Shown piece after piece: positions 1 through 8,599 of a stretch of DNA of 64,000 nucleotides. This DNA is from Streptomyces lydicus (GTDB lineage: Bacteria; Actinomycetota; Actinomycetes; Streptomycetales; Streptomycetaceae): contig NZ_JNZA01000019.1 of assembly GCF_000717345.1 (NCBI RefSeq), positions 73,718-137,717 on the forward strand, read 5' to 3'. Within the stretch, counting starts at the first letter, position 1, and each line of letters starts with the position of its first letter. Under the pieces are notes generated by a model that saw only the letters and a list, made by a program, of their open reading frames with translations, was not told the DNA's origin and did not search any database. The translations under genes were made by a program, and so were the position numbers.

Positions 1-334
1 GCGCCCGGCCCTGGCCCTTGCGGGAGGTGACGGCGTTGATCTCGTCCTGGCTGGCGCCGTCCGGATTCTCCACCTCGACCTTGATGCCGTACTTCTTCTC
101 GAAGCCGTCGATCAGCGCACCGTAATTGGCCCAGTCGCGAGGGAGCGCAAAGGCGTGCAGCGTGCCTTCCTCTTTGGCTGCCTTGACGAGCGCGTCCATG
201 CCTCCGAAGTCCTTGGCCGAGACCGCGGTAGCCGCGCTCTCCCCGTCGGAGCCCGCACCACAGGCGCTGAGGACGAGTAGGGCGGCGACGATGCCGCCGG
301 TAAGAACGGCGGACCTTGGCAGGATCTCGGTCAC
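1..334 (-). CDS. ABC transporter solute-binding lipoprotein, N-terminal part (continues beyond window start)
   Basis: The minus strand reads a lipoprotein signal of about 25 residues: charged start, hydrophobic core and lipobox LVLSAC, with the lipid-bearing cysteine followed by GAGSDGES. The mature part begins with a segment of the type FGGMDALVKAAKEEGTLHAF, as in periplasmic-binding-protein type 2 lipoproteins for iron, thiamine or polyamine-like substrates. The GTG start at 334 is preceded by GGAGA six bases upstream. Only about 111 residues lie in the window, so the substrate cannot be named. It would act outside the membrane, delivering a ligand to an ABC permease presumably encoded further left. 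A broken GntR gene diverges from it, which fits a sugar or organic-acid uptake locus whose regulator has decayed. Confidence 0.8.
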   Translation of the reverse strand, partial: MTEILPRSAVLTGGIVAALLVLSACGAGSDGESAATAVSAKDFGGMDALVKAAKEEGTLHAFALPRDWANYGALIDGFEKKYGIKVEVENPDGASQDEINAVTSRKGQGRA

Positions 335-585
335 GGTATCTCCAGAGGGGTACACAAGGGGGCACAGTGGACGCACGGGATTCACGTGGGGGGTGAGAAC
401 TTGTCTGAATGACGCGTCCGAACAAGTTGGCCATAGTAGGCACGCTCCCGATGTTCGGTCCGTAACAACTTCGAAACTCTTGGCTACCATTCCCGCACAT
501 CCATGGCGCGCAAGGACGTGTCGCGGTGCCTCATCCACGCTGGTCGCGCTGTGCGCACAACGCACCACTCTGTGCGAGAGGGGGC

Positions 586-930
586 ATGGCGGCACGGCAC
601 GAGGAGATCACCGAAAAGCTGCGGCGGGCTATCGATCGCGAGGACTACGCGGTCGGCAGTCCGCTTCCCACGGAGGCCGACCTCGCGGCGCGCTACGGCA
701 TCTCGCGCGGCACGGGACGTCAGGCCGTCGCGGCCCTGACCGTCGAGGTGCTTCAAAGATCACCGCAGGGCCTTCGCCGCGTGACCCTGACGAGCCGCCA
801 CAGCCAGAGCTTGCCGAGCTGTGCGGCTTTAGCAGGTGGCTGACAAGGAGCTTTGGCCTCGGCGTCAGCACCCGGTACTCGAAGTGTCCGGTGCGCCGGC
901 GAGCCGCAGAGGGTCTGAGCGAAGTCCGGA
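586..930 (+). pseudogene. GntR-family regulator remnant, frameshifted
   Basis: From the ATG at 586 (GAGAGGGGG just upstream) the translation is a clear GntR winged helix: EKLRRAIDREDY, then SPLPTEADLAARYGISRGT and RQAVAALT. This corresponds to the first 50 residues of the HutC/GntR type. After about base 745 the family reading continues only by changing frame: QGLRRVTLTSRHSQS in one frame, then a LAELCGFSRW-like stretch in another. No complete UTRA ligand-binding domain is recoverable. It probably once repressed the divergent solute-binding-protein gene. The DNA-binding half might still be translated as a short peptide, but I regard the gene as dead. Confidence 0.7.
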
Positions 931-1560
931 CACGCCCGGCGGTCCTCACCACCGCGTGCTTCACCAGGCGTGGACTCGGCGTGGCGGAGATCCACGGCCG
1001 GGGCTCGTCGGGATGCGGCGAACTACCGCGAGCAGATCTACGGGCGGCGCTGCTCGGCCCGTCAGCCGGATCACGGCTCATCATGTGCTCGATGCGCTTG
1101 CCCGGTGCACCTGGCACGTTGATCAGCCGGCGTGGCTTGTCCACGATGGCTCGCCGCTGATCCTTCCGATCAGCGTCATCCGGGCAGGAGACATCCTCCA
1201 GCCGGTGGCGGAGGTGAACAACGTTGCGCCCAGCACGCATACGCCCGCCGCCCTCGCGCCTCTGATCCAGCAGGAAGCGTGACCGGGCCAGTTCCGCGAA
1301 ATCCTCCGCGCTCCTCAGGGAAGCAGCAGTCGGAAACCAGGACCGCGCTCCACAGCGGGGGCCGGGCCTCGGCCGAGAGCGCGGGTGCTCCCGATGCGGC
1401 TGGCGAAGCCGGCGCCGGGTCCGGATGGTGGCGGCGGGCCCAGCGGCGCCACGGCGAACGTGGAACGGCCAGCCGCTCGTCAGAACGGCTGGCTGTCGAT
1501 TGGGCCGCCGGAGCCGGGCTTGAACGTTGTGCCGAGGTCGTACTGCGCGCGGATCCGGAG
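931..1560. other. No confident gene (decayed DNA)
   Basis: This stretch holds open frames on both strands with moderate GC3 bias, but none matches a family I recognise. The plus frame ending at 1282 (reading HHVLDALARCTWHVDQPAW) looks protein-like but lacks a convincing start and domain. It may be the tail of the GntR gene or of another lost gene. Confidence 0.4.
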
Positions 1561-1562
1561 TA

Positions 1563-1710
1563 AGGCGCCGCGGCCTGCGGCGGGGGCATCCCCGACGTCC
1601 CCGGATCGATGGGACCGCGTCCAGCAGCGGCAGGAGGTGGGTGGCGTCGTGTCGGTTCCCGCCGGTGAGCGTGACGGCGAGCGGAGTTCCGTGACGGAGA
1701 CAACAGGTCG
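1563..1710 (-). mobile_element. IS5-family transposase fragment
   Basis: The minus strand encodes a short run of the type RHGTPLAVTLTGGNRHD followed by LLPLLDAVPSIRGRRG, the central DDE region of IS5-family transposases. Neither end of the protein is present and the frame decays after PRRRPRRL. It is a relic only and marks the left border of the conflict-gene block. Confidence 0.6.
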
Positions 1711-1775
1711 GCCCCTGCGACGGGTCCTTCGCCGTTTCGCTTCCCCGCCCAGGCGTGAGCCGAGAAGATGACGGT

Positions 1776-2225
1776 ATGACGGCAAGAATGAGATTTGTTG
1801 TTGTGTCGTTGGCGGTGTTGTGCGGCCTGGCCGCGGTGGGGCTGACGGTCCTGGCATTGATGGTGGACCTGGACACCGCCGATCGGGCCGGAAGCGTCGT
1901 CGGGGCGGTCGTCGGCCTGGCCGGGCTGGTGGTGTCCCTCTTCAGCCTGCACCGCACCGAATCCGATGCGAGCGGCGGCAGTCCGGTAGAAGCAGGCGGA
2001 TCCCGCTCGATCGCGGTGAGGGGCAGCATCGGCTACGCCGGCACCGGTGACCGACGCCGCGGCGCGCGCCCCATCCATCCGGCCGCCGTACCTGCGGTGC
2101 CCGTCCCGCCAGGTGGCGCAGGCATGGAACCCGCCGAGCCGGTGCGCGCGCCGGGGGAGCGCAGTATCGCCGCCGGCGGGAACGTCGGCATCGCGGACAC
2201 CGGTGACGAGGGAGGTGCGACGTGA
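1776..2225 (+). CDS. Small two-TM protein with two GG-N/TGD repeat motifs (conflict-module partner)
   Basis: The 149-residue protein has two membrane segments (about 7-31 and 38-58), then a low-complexity cytoplasmic or surface tail with two copies of a short motif: SIAVRGSIGYAGTGD at 78-92 and SIAAGGNVGIADTGD at 130-144. The same kind of motif (AVAIGGNAFAVVTGDNN) opens the next protein. I chose ATG 1776 over the upstream in-frame GTG 1755 because GAGAAG lies eight bases before it. The stop overlaps the next start by four bases (GTGA), so the two are translationally coupled. Such glycine-rich GG...TGD motifs recur next to STAND/TPR proteins in actinomycetes. I infer a membrane anchor or docking subunit for the NTPase; no enzymatic role is visible. 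Confidence 0.6.
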   Translation: MTARMRFVVVSLAVLCGLAAVGLTVLALMVDLDTADRAGSVVGAVVGLAGLVVSLFSLHRTESDASGGSPVEAGGSRSIAVRGSIGYAGTGDRRRGARPIHPAAVPAVPVPPGGAGMEPAEPVRAPGERSIAAGGNVGIADTGDEGGAT

Positions 2226-5200
2226 CCGCACGGTGGAAGCACCTACTCCGGCCAGCTGACGTGCAGGCCGTCGGAGAGAGGGCCGTAGCGATCGGCGGCA
2301 ACGCCTTCGCCGTCGTAACTGGCGACAACAACACCCTGACTTTCCACCCACCCGGTCCGGACCTTCAGCAGAGATGGCAGGAATGGGACGATCTGGTCGG
2401 CAGGGTTCGACCGCCCCGTTCCCCATCGGCCCTGCTGGAGGCACACCGTGCCGTGGTCCCCTTCCGCGGACGGGCCGGCGTACTGGAGGAGTTGGCGGCC
2501 TGGTGCGCTGAGCCAGGCTTCGGCGTGCATCTGGTGTACGGGCCGGGAGGGCAGGGCAAGACCCGGCTCGCGCGCCACTTCACCGACGAACTGGTGCAGG
2601 AGCAGTGGAACGTCCTCTGGCTCGGCCGGCACGCCGCGGTCGCCGACCTGACCGCACTCAGCAGCCCGCCTGGCCCTGTGGCCGTGGTCGTCGACTATGC
2701 GGAAACACGCCCGGAGCAGTTGCTCGCCCTTCTGCGCGCAGCCTTGCGCAGCCCGGAGACGACACCGTTCAAGGTGTTGCTGCTGGCCCGGACCGCCGAC
2801 GACTGGTGGCCGGAGTTGCAGGACCGCGCCCGCATCGAGGACCTGTATGCGGTGCGAGGCACGCTCTTGTCGCCGCTCGAGCAGCACGCCGACGACCGCG
2901 TTGACGCTTATCGCCAGGCTGTCGACGCACTGGCCGGTGCCCTGCCGCAGGTGCTGGGGCAGGAGGAGCACGACTGGCCGGCCCTTGCAGCGCGCGTGCT
3001 GGCTCTGCCCGCGCATCGGTTACACCTCCCGGGCATGGAGAGTGCGCTCACCTTGCACATGACCGCCCTCGCCGATCTGCTGGATGCCGCCGCGGACGCC
3101 GTCGACGAGGGTGGTGATCGCCCGCCACCGTCTCCCGACGCCCCCGGGTCGGCGGAGGAACGACTGCTGAGCCACGAACGTGTCTACTGGCGGGCTGTCG
3201 GCGAGGCGTCGGGCGTGAGCCGGACCAAGGACGTGGAGGCCGCGCTCACCGCCGTCTTCCTCTGCGGCGCGCACGACCAGCAGGAGGCTCACGCCCTCCT
3301 CGCCCGGGTACCGGGCCTGGAACGGTACAGCCCGAACACCCTGGACACCGTCAGCGAATGGATCGCCCAGCTCTATCCGCCGCCCGACCGGTCACAGGTC
3401 TGGGGAAGCCTTCACCCGGACCGACTCGCCGAGTGCTTCGTCGGGGGATATCTGCTCAGCAAACCCGAGCTCGCCGAACGACTGCTGGAGGGCGCCGGCG
3501 AGGCCCAGGCCACCCGCCTGCTGACGGTCTTCACCCGCGCAGCCGGTCACTCCACCCACCGTGGCCGCCTGGACGCCGACCTCACACAGCTGTGTGTCCG
3601 GCACGCGCACACGCTGGCTACTACGGCTATCGACGTGGCCGTTCAGGTGGAACGGCCGGATCCGCTGCTGGCCGCCCTGTACCGGCTGGCTGACGCCCCT
3701 GAACCTGACCCCGCGGAACTGCTCCGACTGTACGGGCACGTTCCGCGCCCCACGCACCGGCTGGCGGACTTCGCACTGCACCTGTCGCAGCGGCTCGTTC
3801 GGCTGCACCGGGCCCGGGCCGCACAGGATCCGGCGCACCTGCCCGATCTGGCCGGGCAATTACGCCTGTTGTGCGGCCGGCTCGGTGATGCGGAGCTCTG
3901 GGCGGAGGCGTACCAGACGGCCCGTGAAGCGCTTCGGCTGCTCCGCTCCCTGGCACGCCAGGAACCGCGCGTCTACGAGGTGCAGCTTGCCGCGTGCCTG
4001 CTGAACATCTCCGTGGCCCTGGGTCGATTGGGGCGGCGCGAGGCGTCCGTTTTCCCCGCCTACCAGGCCGTCCGGCTCTACCGGCGGGTCGGCCAGTGGG
4101 ACGGTGGAGCGTCCCAGCCCGAACTGGCGCACGCCCTTAACGCCGTCTCCAACGCCGAGGGGGAACTTGGGCGGCTTCCGGCTGCCCTGGCCGCGAGCCG
4201 GGAAGCCATTGCGGTACGCCGACACCTGGTCGACCAACACGGTGACACCTTCCGGCCGGACCTGGCGGCTGCCCTGAACAACCAGGCGATCCGCCTGCAG
4301 CAGGCCGGTCGTGTGCACGAGGGGATCGGTGAGGCCGGCGAGGCCGTCGCGCTGTACCGTGCCTTGGCGCAGGACCGTCCGGACGCCCACCGTGCCGGTT
4401 TGGCCATGGGCCTGGGCACCCTGTCCTCGTGTCTGCGCGACGCAGGCCGACATGCCGAGGCGCTGCGATACGCCGAGGAGTCCGCGGACATCCGGCGTGA
4501 GCTGGCGAGCGAGCGCCCCGCCGCCTACTTGCCCGCCCTGGCACGAAGCTTGAATGCCCTGGCGATCGATCTGGAGGAGGCAGGGCACCAGGACCGGGCC
4601 CTGGCCACGGCCCAGGACGCCGTCGGCCTTTACCGCACCCTCGCCCAACGCGATCAGGTTGCGTACGGAGAGCAGTTGGCGACGAGTTTGAACACCCTGG
4701 CATGTCAGTTGGACAAGGCGGGCCGGGCACCGCAGGCCCTGGCGGCAGCTCAGGAGTCCGTGGACCTGTACCGGCCCATCGCCGCGACGAGCCCAGGCGC
4801 GCACCAAGCCGATCTCGCCATGGCGCTGAACACGCTCGCCGACGAGTTGGCCCAGGCCGGCCGTGGCGACGAGGCACTGGAAGCCGCCCGTGAGGCCGTG
4901 AGTCTCTACCGAGCACTGAGCGAGCAGAATCCGCGGGCCCATCTCGCGGCATTGGGGACCGCGTTGAACACGTTGGCCCTGCATCTGAAGGACCTCGGCC
5001 AGCTGGACGAGGCCCTTGATACGTTCGACGCAGCCATCGGTATCAGCCGTGACAACATGGCCGCTCCCCCGGCCGACTCTGCTCTCAGAGTGCTTGCCAC
5101 CGCACTGGCGAACAAGGCGGTGTGTCTTTGCGGCCTGCACCAGCCGCAGGAAGCGCTGCACGCCGCCGAGGAGTCGGTGGACATTTACCAGGGACTGATG

Positions 5201-6400
5201 AGCAAGGAACCGCGAGCCTACGCCTCACCCCTCGTCTCAGCCCTGTCCATCCGTCATCTGCTTCTTCTCATCCTGGGCCGCACCGACGAAGTGCCGGACG
5301 CCCTGCACAAGACACTGCAGGTCCGGGCAGCCTTGGCACGGCGCGATCCCGCCGCCCACCGGCCCAGCTACGCCGAGGAGCTGACTCTCCTCGGTGTCAC
5401 CCTCACCCGTCTGGGACGTCATGGCGAGGCGAGGGATCCTCTGAACAGAGCGGCAGCGATCCACCGGGAACTGATGTCCGAGAGCACACAGCACCGGCCG
5501 CTACTTGGCCAGGCACTTGTGGCCCAGGCATACGCACTGACCGAGGCGGGCCGTCACGACGAGGCACTGCCGGTCGCCGAAGAGGCCGTCAGGATCTGGG
5601 ACTACCCCCCTCCGGTAGAACCCTCCCACCGAGCACTGCTCGTATGGGCCCTGTGCGTGCTCGGCACCCAGCGGGACGTCCACGGGCAGCCCGACGCCGG
5701 GGACACTCTGCGCATGGCCGCCGACATGGCCGCGGACCTGCCCGATGACGCGCTGAGCCCCTCGCGCGAGCAGCTGCAAAGCGCGACGCTGGCCAGTCTC
5801 GGCAGACATCTGGCACAGACCGCTCGGCCGGACGAGGGCCTACCCCTCCTCGCACAGGCGGTCAGCCTGCAGCTGGGTACGGATGAGGAGGCACAGTCCG
5901 CCCGGGCGGCCCTGCTGCTCACCTATGGCCACCACCTCGCCACCGACGCCACCGACCTCGACGCGGCCCTCACAGCGACCCGCGACGCCGTGCGCCTCTG
6001 TGAGGAACTCGCTGCGCAGAGCCCGGCGGTTCACGAGCACGAGGTGGCATGGGCGCTCGCCCACCTCGGCCTGCGTCTGACCGAGACCAAGCAGTACGAG
6101 GAGGCCGCACAGGCCACCGCCCGGGCAGTGGTCCTGAGCCGTCGGCTGGTGTCTGCAGACCCTACCGCCCACCAATTACGCCTCGCTGTCGCGCTCTACG
6201 CGCAAGCCCGAGCCGACTGGCAGGCCGGGACCGCGCAGGCGCGGGCTCGGGCGCACCTCACCGAAGCCCTCACCGTCCTGCGCGCTCTGGCCCAGCAGAC
6301 CCCCGGGCTGGTCACCGCCTACCTTCACGACGCGGAACAGACGTACCGCAGGATGCACCGACCCGGTCAGCGCCGCATGGCACGGCGCGACCGCTCGTGA
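2222..6400 (+). CDS. STAND-type NTPase with long TPR array, putative conflict/programmed-death switch
   Basis: The protein has 1392 residues. Residues 20-40 carry the GG-N/TGD motif shared with the upstream protein. A P-loop (GPGGQGKT, about 106-113) lies in an NTPase domain with Walker B VAVVVDYAE near 153-161 and a sensor strand VLLLAR near 185-190, typical of STAND NTPases. From about 580 to the C-terminus there are TPR repeats with a period of about 42 residues, of the form LATSLNTLA...ALAAAQESVDLYR. STAND proteins are usually closed ATP/ADP switches that oligomerise when their repeat array senses a ligand and then recruit an effector. Its four-base overlap with the upstream gene and its position before an EACC1 and a caspase gene suggest that it controls the caspase. 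The domain calls are solid; the signal sensed is unknown. Confidence 0.82.
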   Translation: MTARWKHLLRPADVQAVGERAVAIGGNAFAVVTGDNNTLTFHPPGPDLQQRWQEWDDLVGRVRPPRSPSALLEAHRAVVPFRGRAGVLEELAAWCAEPGFGVHLVYGPGGQGKTRLARHFTDELVQEQWNVLWLGRHAAVADLTALSSPPGPVAVVVDYAETRPEQLLALLRAALRSPETTPFKVLLLARTADDWWPELQDRARIEDLYAVRGTLLSPLEQHADDRVDAYRQAVDALAGALPQVLGQEEHDWPALAARVLALPAHRLHLPGMESALTLHMTALADLLDAAADAVDEGGDRPPPSPDAPGSAEERLLSHERVYWRAVGEASGVSRTKDVEAALTAVFLCGAHDQQEAHALLARVPGLERYSPNTLDTVSEWIAQLYPPPDRSQVWGSLHPDRLAECFVGGYLLSKPELAERLLEGAGEAQATRLLTVFTRAAGHSTHRGRLDADLTQLCVRHAHTLATTAIDVAVQVERPDPLLAALYRLADAPEPDPAELLRLYGHVPRPTHRLADFALHLSQRLVRLHRARAAQDPAHLPDLAGQLRLLCGRLGDAELWAEAYQTAREALRLLRSLARQEPRVYEVQLAACLLNISVALGRLGRREASVFPAYQAVRLYRRVGQWDGGASQPELAHALNAVSNAEGELGRLPAALAASREAIAVRRHLVDQHGDTFRPDLAAALNNQAIRLQQAGRVHEGIGEAGEAVALYRALAQDRPDAHRAGLAMGLGTLSSCLRDAGRHAEALRYAEESADIRRELASERPAAYLPALARSLNALAIDLEEAGHQDRALATAQDAVGLYRTLAQRDQVAYGEQLATSLNTLACQLDKAGRAPQALAAAQESVDLYRPIAATSPGAHQADLAMALNTLADELAQAGRGDEALEAAREAVSLYRALSEQNPRAHLAALGTALNTLALHLKDLGQLDEALDTFDAAIGISRDNMAAPPADSALRVLATALANKAVCLCGLHQPQEALHAAEESVDIYQGLMSKEPRAYASPLVSALSIRHLLLLILGRTDEVPDALHKTLQVRAALARRDPAAHRPSYAEELTLLGVTLTRLGRHGEARDPLNRAAAIHRELMSESTQHRPLLGQALVAQAYALTEAGRHDEALPVAEEAVRIWDYPPPVEPSHRALLVWALCVLGTQRDVHGQPDAGDTLRMAADMAADLPDDALSPSREQLQSATLASLGRHLAQTARPDEGLPLLAQAVSLQLGTDEEAQSARAALLLTYGHHLATDATDLDAALTATRDAVRLCEELAAQSPAVHEHEVAWALAHLGLRLTETKQYEEAAQATARAVVLSRRLVSADPTAHQLRLAVALYAQARADWQAGTAQARARAHLTEALTVLRALAQQTPGLVTAYLHDAEQTYRRMHRPGQRRMARRDRS

Positions 6401-6481
6401 CCACCTGACCTCATGGCTTCCCGGCCCAGGAGGACAGCCTGGTCATCACTTCACCATTAGCGTTTGACCGTTACCCAGAGG

Positions 6482-6946
6482 GTGAGGACATTGATCATTT
6501 CTGATGGGGCGCCGCAGTCCGTGCGCGTCGTGCTAGTGAGCACCGAGGACAGCTATCCAGAGGAACTGGAGGCGTACACGCTCGACCTGCGGAAGCGTCT
6601 GCTCGAGCTTGATGTCGACGATGTCGTGCTGGCGAGTTCGCCGGCCGACGTACAAGGGGCCAAACCCGGTGACGTGATCGCCGCGGGTGCACTCGTAGTC
6701 ACAGCGCTCCCGTTCGTGCTGTCCAAGGTGGTACGGCTGGTGGAGAAATGGATCGAGCACCGGCCTGTTCGCACGGCGTTCCTCACGATTGGGGAGGACA
6801 TCCTGGACTTGAATGCGCTCTCCTCCGCGGACCAGCGCCGGGTGATCGATGGGTGGCTTGCCCGGCAGGCGGGGCATCGGTCCGCGGCCGCCGTCCCACA
6901 CATGTCCGAGCCCGTCCAGGATCCCGGCGGAGCCGGGGGAGAGTGA
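6482..6946 (+). CDS. EACC1-type (effector-associated constant component 1) membrane adaptor
   Basis: A roughly 155-residue protein in three parts. An N-terminal alpha/beta part starts VRVVLVSTEDSYPEELEAY. A single hydrophobic helix (about GDVIAAGALVVTALPFVLSK) follows GAKPGDVI. A C-terminal beta-hairpin-like part contains ILDLNALSSADQRRVIDGWL. This order and the AKxGDVIA...LxLxxLSxxxQRxLVDxW pattern match the EACC1 family, a constant membrane component found with caspase or trypsin effectors in actinobacterial conflict systems. The start is uncertain: TTG 6464, GTG 6482, TTG 6491 and GTG 6521 are in frame and none has an ideal Shine-Dalgarno. It ends ten bases before the caspase start, so it is almost certainly its operon partner, tethering or gating the protease at the membrane. 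Confidence 0.72.
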   Translation: MRTLIISDGAPQSVRVVLVSTEDSYPEELEAYTLDLRKRLLELDVDDVVLASSPADVQGAKPGDVIAAGALVVTALPFVLSKVVRLVEKWIEHRPVRTAFLTIGEDILDLNALSSADQRRVIDGWLARQAGHRSAAAVPHMSEPVQDPGGAGGE

Positions 6947-6956
6947 GACTCCGGTC

Positions 6957-8319
6957 GTGTCTCACGGACGGTTCGCTCTGCTGATTGCCACAGGGACCTA
7001 CGACGATCCGGGCTTGCGGCGTCTGCGATCGCCGGCCCGGGACGCCGAGGGACTGGCCGAGGTGCTCGGAGATCCTCGAATTGGAGGTTTCTCCGTCACG
7101 ACGGTCGTCGATGCACGCCACTACGAGATCAATCGTGCGATCCAGAAATTCTTCCGCAACCGCAAGCCCAACGACGTGCTGTTGCTGCACCTTTCATGCC
7201 ACGGGATCAAGGACGAACAACATGGCGAGCTCTTCTTCGCCGCCCGGGACACCGAGCAAGATCTCCTTGACTCCACATCAGTGTCGGCGAAGGACCTGCG
7301 CAACTACGTCGACGACTGTCGTTCCCGTTCCATCGTGCTCCTGCTGGACTGCTGCTTCAGCGGTGCGTTCCTGCCTGGCATGAAGAGCAGCGACACCACC
7401 GCGCACGTTTGGGACGCCTTGGCCGGATATGGCCATGCAGTGCTCACGGCAACCAACCGCATGGAGTACGCCTGGGAAGGCAACCACCTCAGCGAGCTGG
7501 AACCTGAGCCGTCGCACTTCACTGGCGCCGTCATCGAGGGATTGCGCGCGGGCCAGAACGGACCGCAACGGAGACGGTCTGGTGAGCGTGCAGGAATTGC
7601 ACGAGTACGTTTGCGAGGTTTTCGCGGCAACTCGGGTCAGACAGACCCCGCTCCTCTGGGCGAGGCAGGAAAAGCAGGGGCTGACCGTGGCGCACGTGCC
7701 TCGTGAAAGCTTCCACCCGGGGCATGCCGTGCTGCCGGTCAGCCCGCAGGTCGTCGCGCCCAGCCGGCCAGCGCATGCTTCGGCCGCAGTGGTACCGCTT
7801 GGGCTTGTGGTGCCCGACAGCTCGTTCCGGGAAAAGCCGTCACCTGCCGTTGGTCAGGCACAGGGCCAAGCCTTGACTCCCGAAAAAGTATCCGCCGTCC
7901 GATCACGGCTCCAGCGCATGGGCCGCGTCGTAGGTGTCACGCTCGTCTGGGACCAGCAGTCGCGAGCCGCGCGCCAAGCAAGGGAGACCCACTGGCTGAG
8001 ACCACAGACCGAACTGATCGGCATCTGGCGATGGCCCTATCTACGCCGGAGTAAGCGCCGGGACGGCCTCGTCCTCTCCGATCTCGGAATGGGCCTGCTG
8101 GACGGCGACATCAGAGTCCTCGTCCCCTGGACCGACCTGCGATCACACCAGTTCACGGCCACCTACGAGGAGGTACCGACTGAGGAAGCGACTACCCGTC
8201 CCGAGTACGACCTCAGAATCACGGGCCCTCTCTTGAACTGGATCAGCCCAGGTGCCAACGGATACATGGGCGCCTTTGCAGAGGCCCTCACCGACATTGC
8301 GGCAAGTGTGCGTTATTGA
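6957..8319 (+). CDS. Caspase-like (C14) protease with EF-hand-like motif, split by a +1 frameshift
   Basis: From GTG 6957 the first 199 residues are a caspase-fold domain: RFALLIATGTYDDPGLRRL at the start, catalytic His82 in LLLHLSCHG, and the catalytic Cys (probably Cys133) in VLLLDCCFSGAF. In that frame the reading degenerates after VIEGLRAG near base 7550. The continuation lies in the next frame (+1): DRNGDGLVSVQELHEYV, an EF-hand-like D-x-N-x-D loop normally found straight after the caspase domain, then about 230 residues ending with a small C-terminal domain containing DGLVLSDLGMGLLDG. One extra base between 7545 and 7560 explains this. It is either a mutation, a base-calling error or, less likely, recoding. 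As part of the operon with the EACC1 gene it should be the cleaving effector that kills or halts the cell. Confidence 0.75.
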
Positions 8320-8559
8320 GGGATCTCTGCGAGGTGTTGCCTCACCCGCGATCGCTGCGGTGACCTGGGCGGCGCCCTCTCCCTCCGGGGCCAGGAGGTC
8401 GAGCGTCAGATGCGGCAGCGGCCGCCGGTCGGCCGGCAGCGCTGCGGCGTCCTCGGGGCGGGACGGCTGCCCGGTGGCCTCCGTGCTGAAGTCGGCGTAG
8501 GCCGACAGCAGGGCGTCGGTGGCGGACTGCCGCACCGGCCGGATGGTCACCGCGGGCAC
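8320..8559 (-). pseudogene. Truncated unknown gene, N-terminal part only
   Basis: Starting from GTG 8559 the minus strand reads a coding-like peptide (VPAVTIRPVRQSATDALLSA, then DFSTEATGQPSRPEDAAALP) with strong GC3 bias. It loses coding character where it runs into the 3' end of the caspase gene. It follows the DUF2993 gene by 40 bases in the same direction, so it was probably the second gene of that operon. The loss of its 3' part at the caspase boundary suggests that the conflict block was inserted here. I do not recognise the family. Confidence 0.45.
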
Positions 8560-8599
8560 TCATGGGCGCCGCTACGAAGCCCTGGTCACCCTCGCCTGC

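Noticed and set aside
629-2029. Very long minus-strand open frame
   Set aside because: High GC makes long non-coding frames common. It overlaps the GntR remnant and the TM-protein gene antisense, and only a 150-base part (IS5 relic) looks real.
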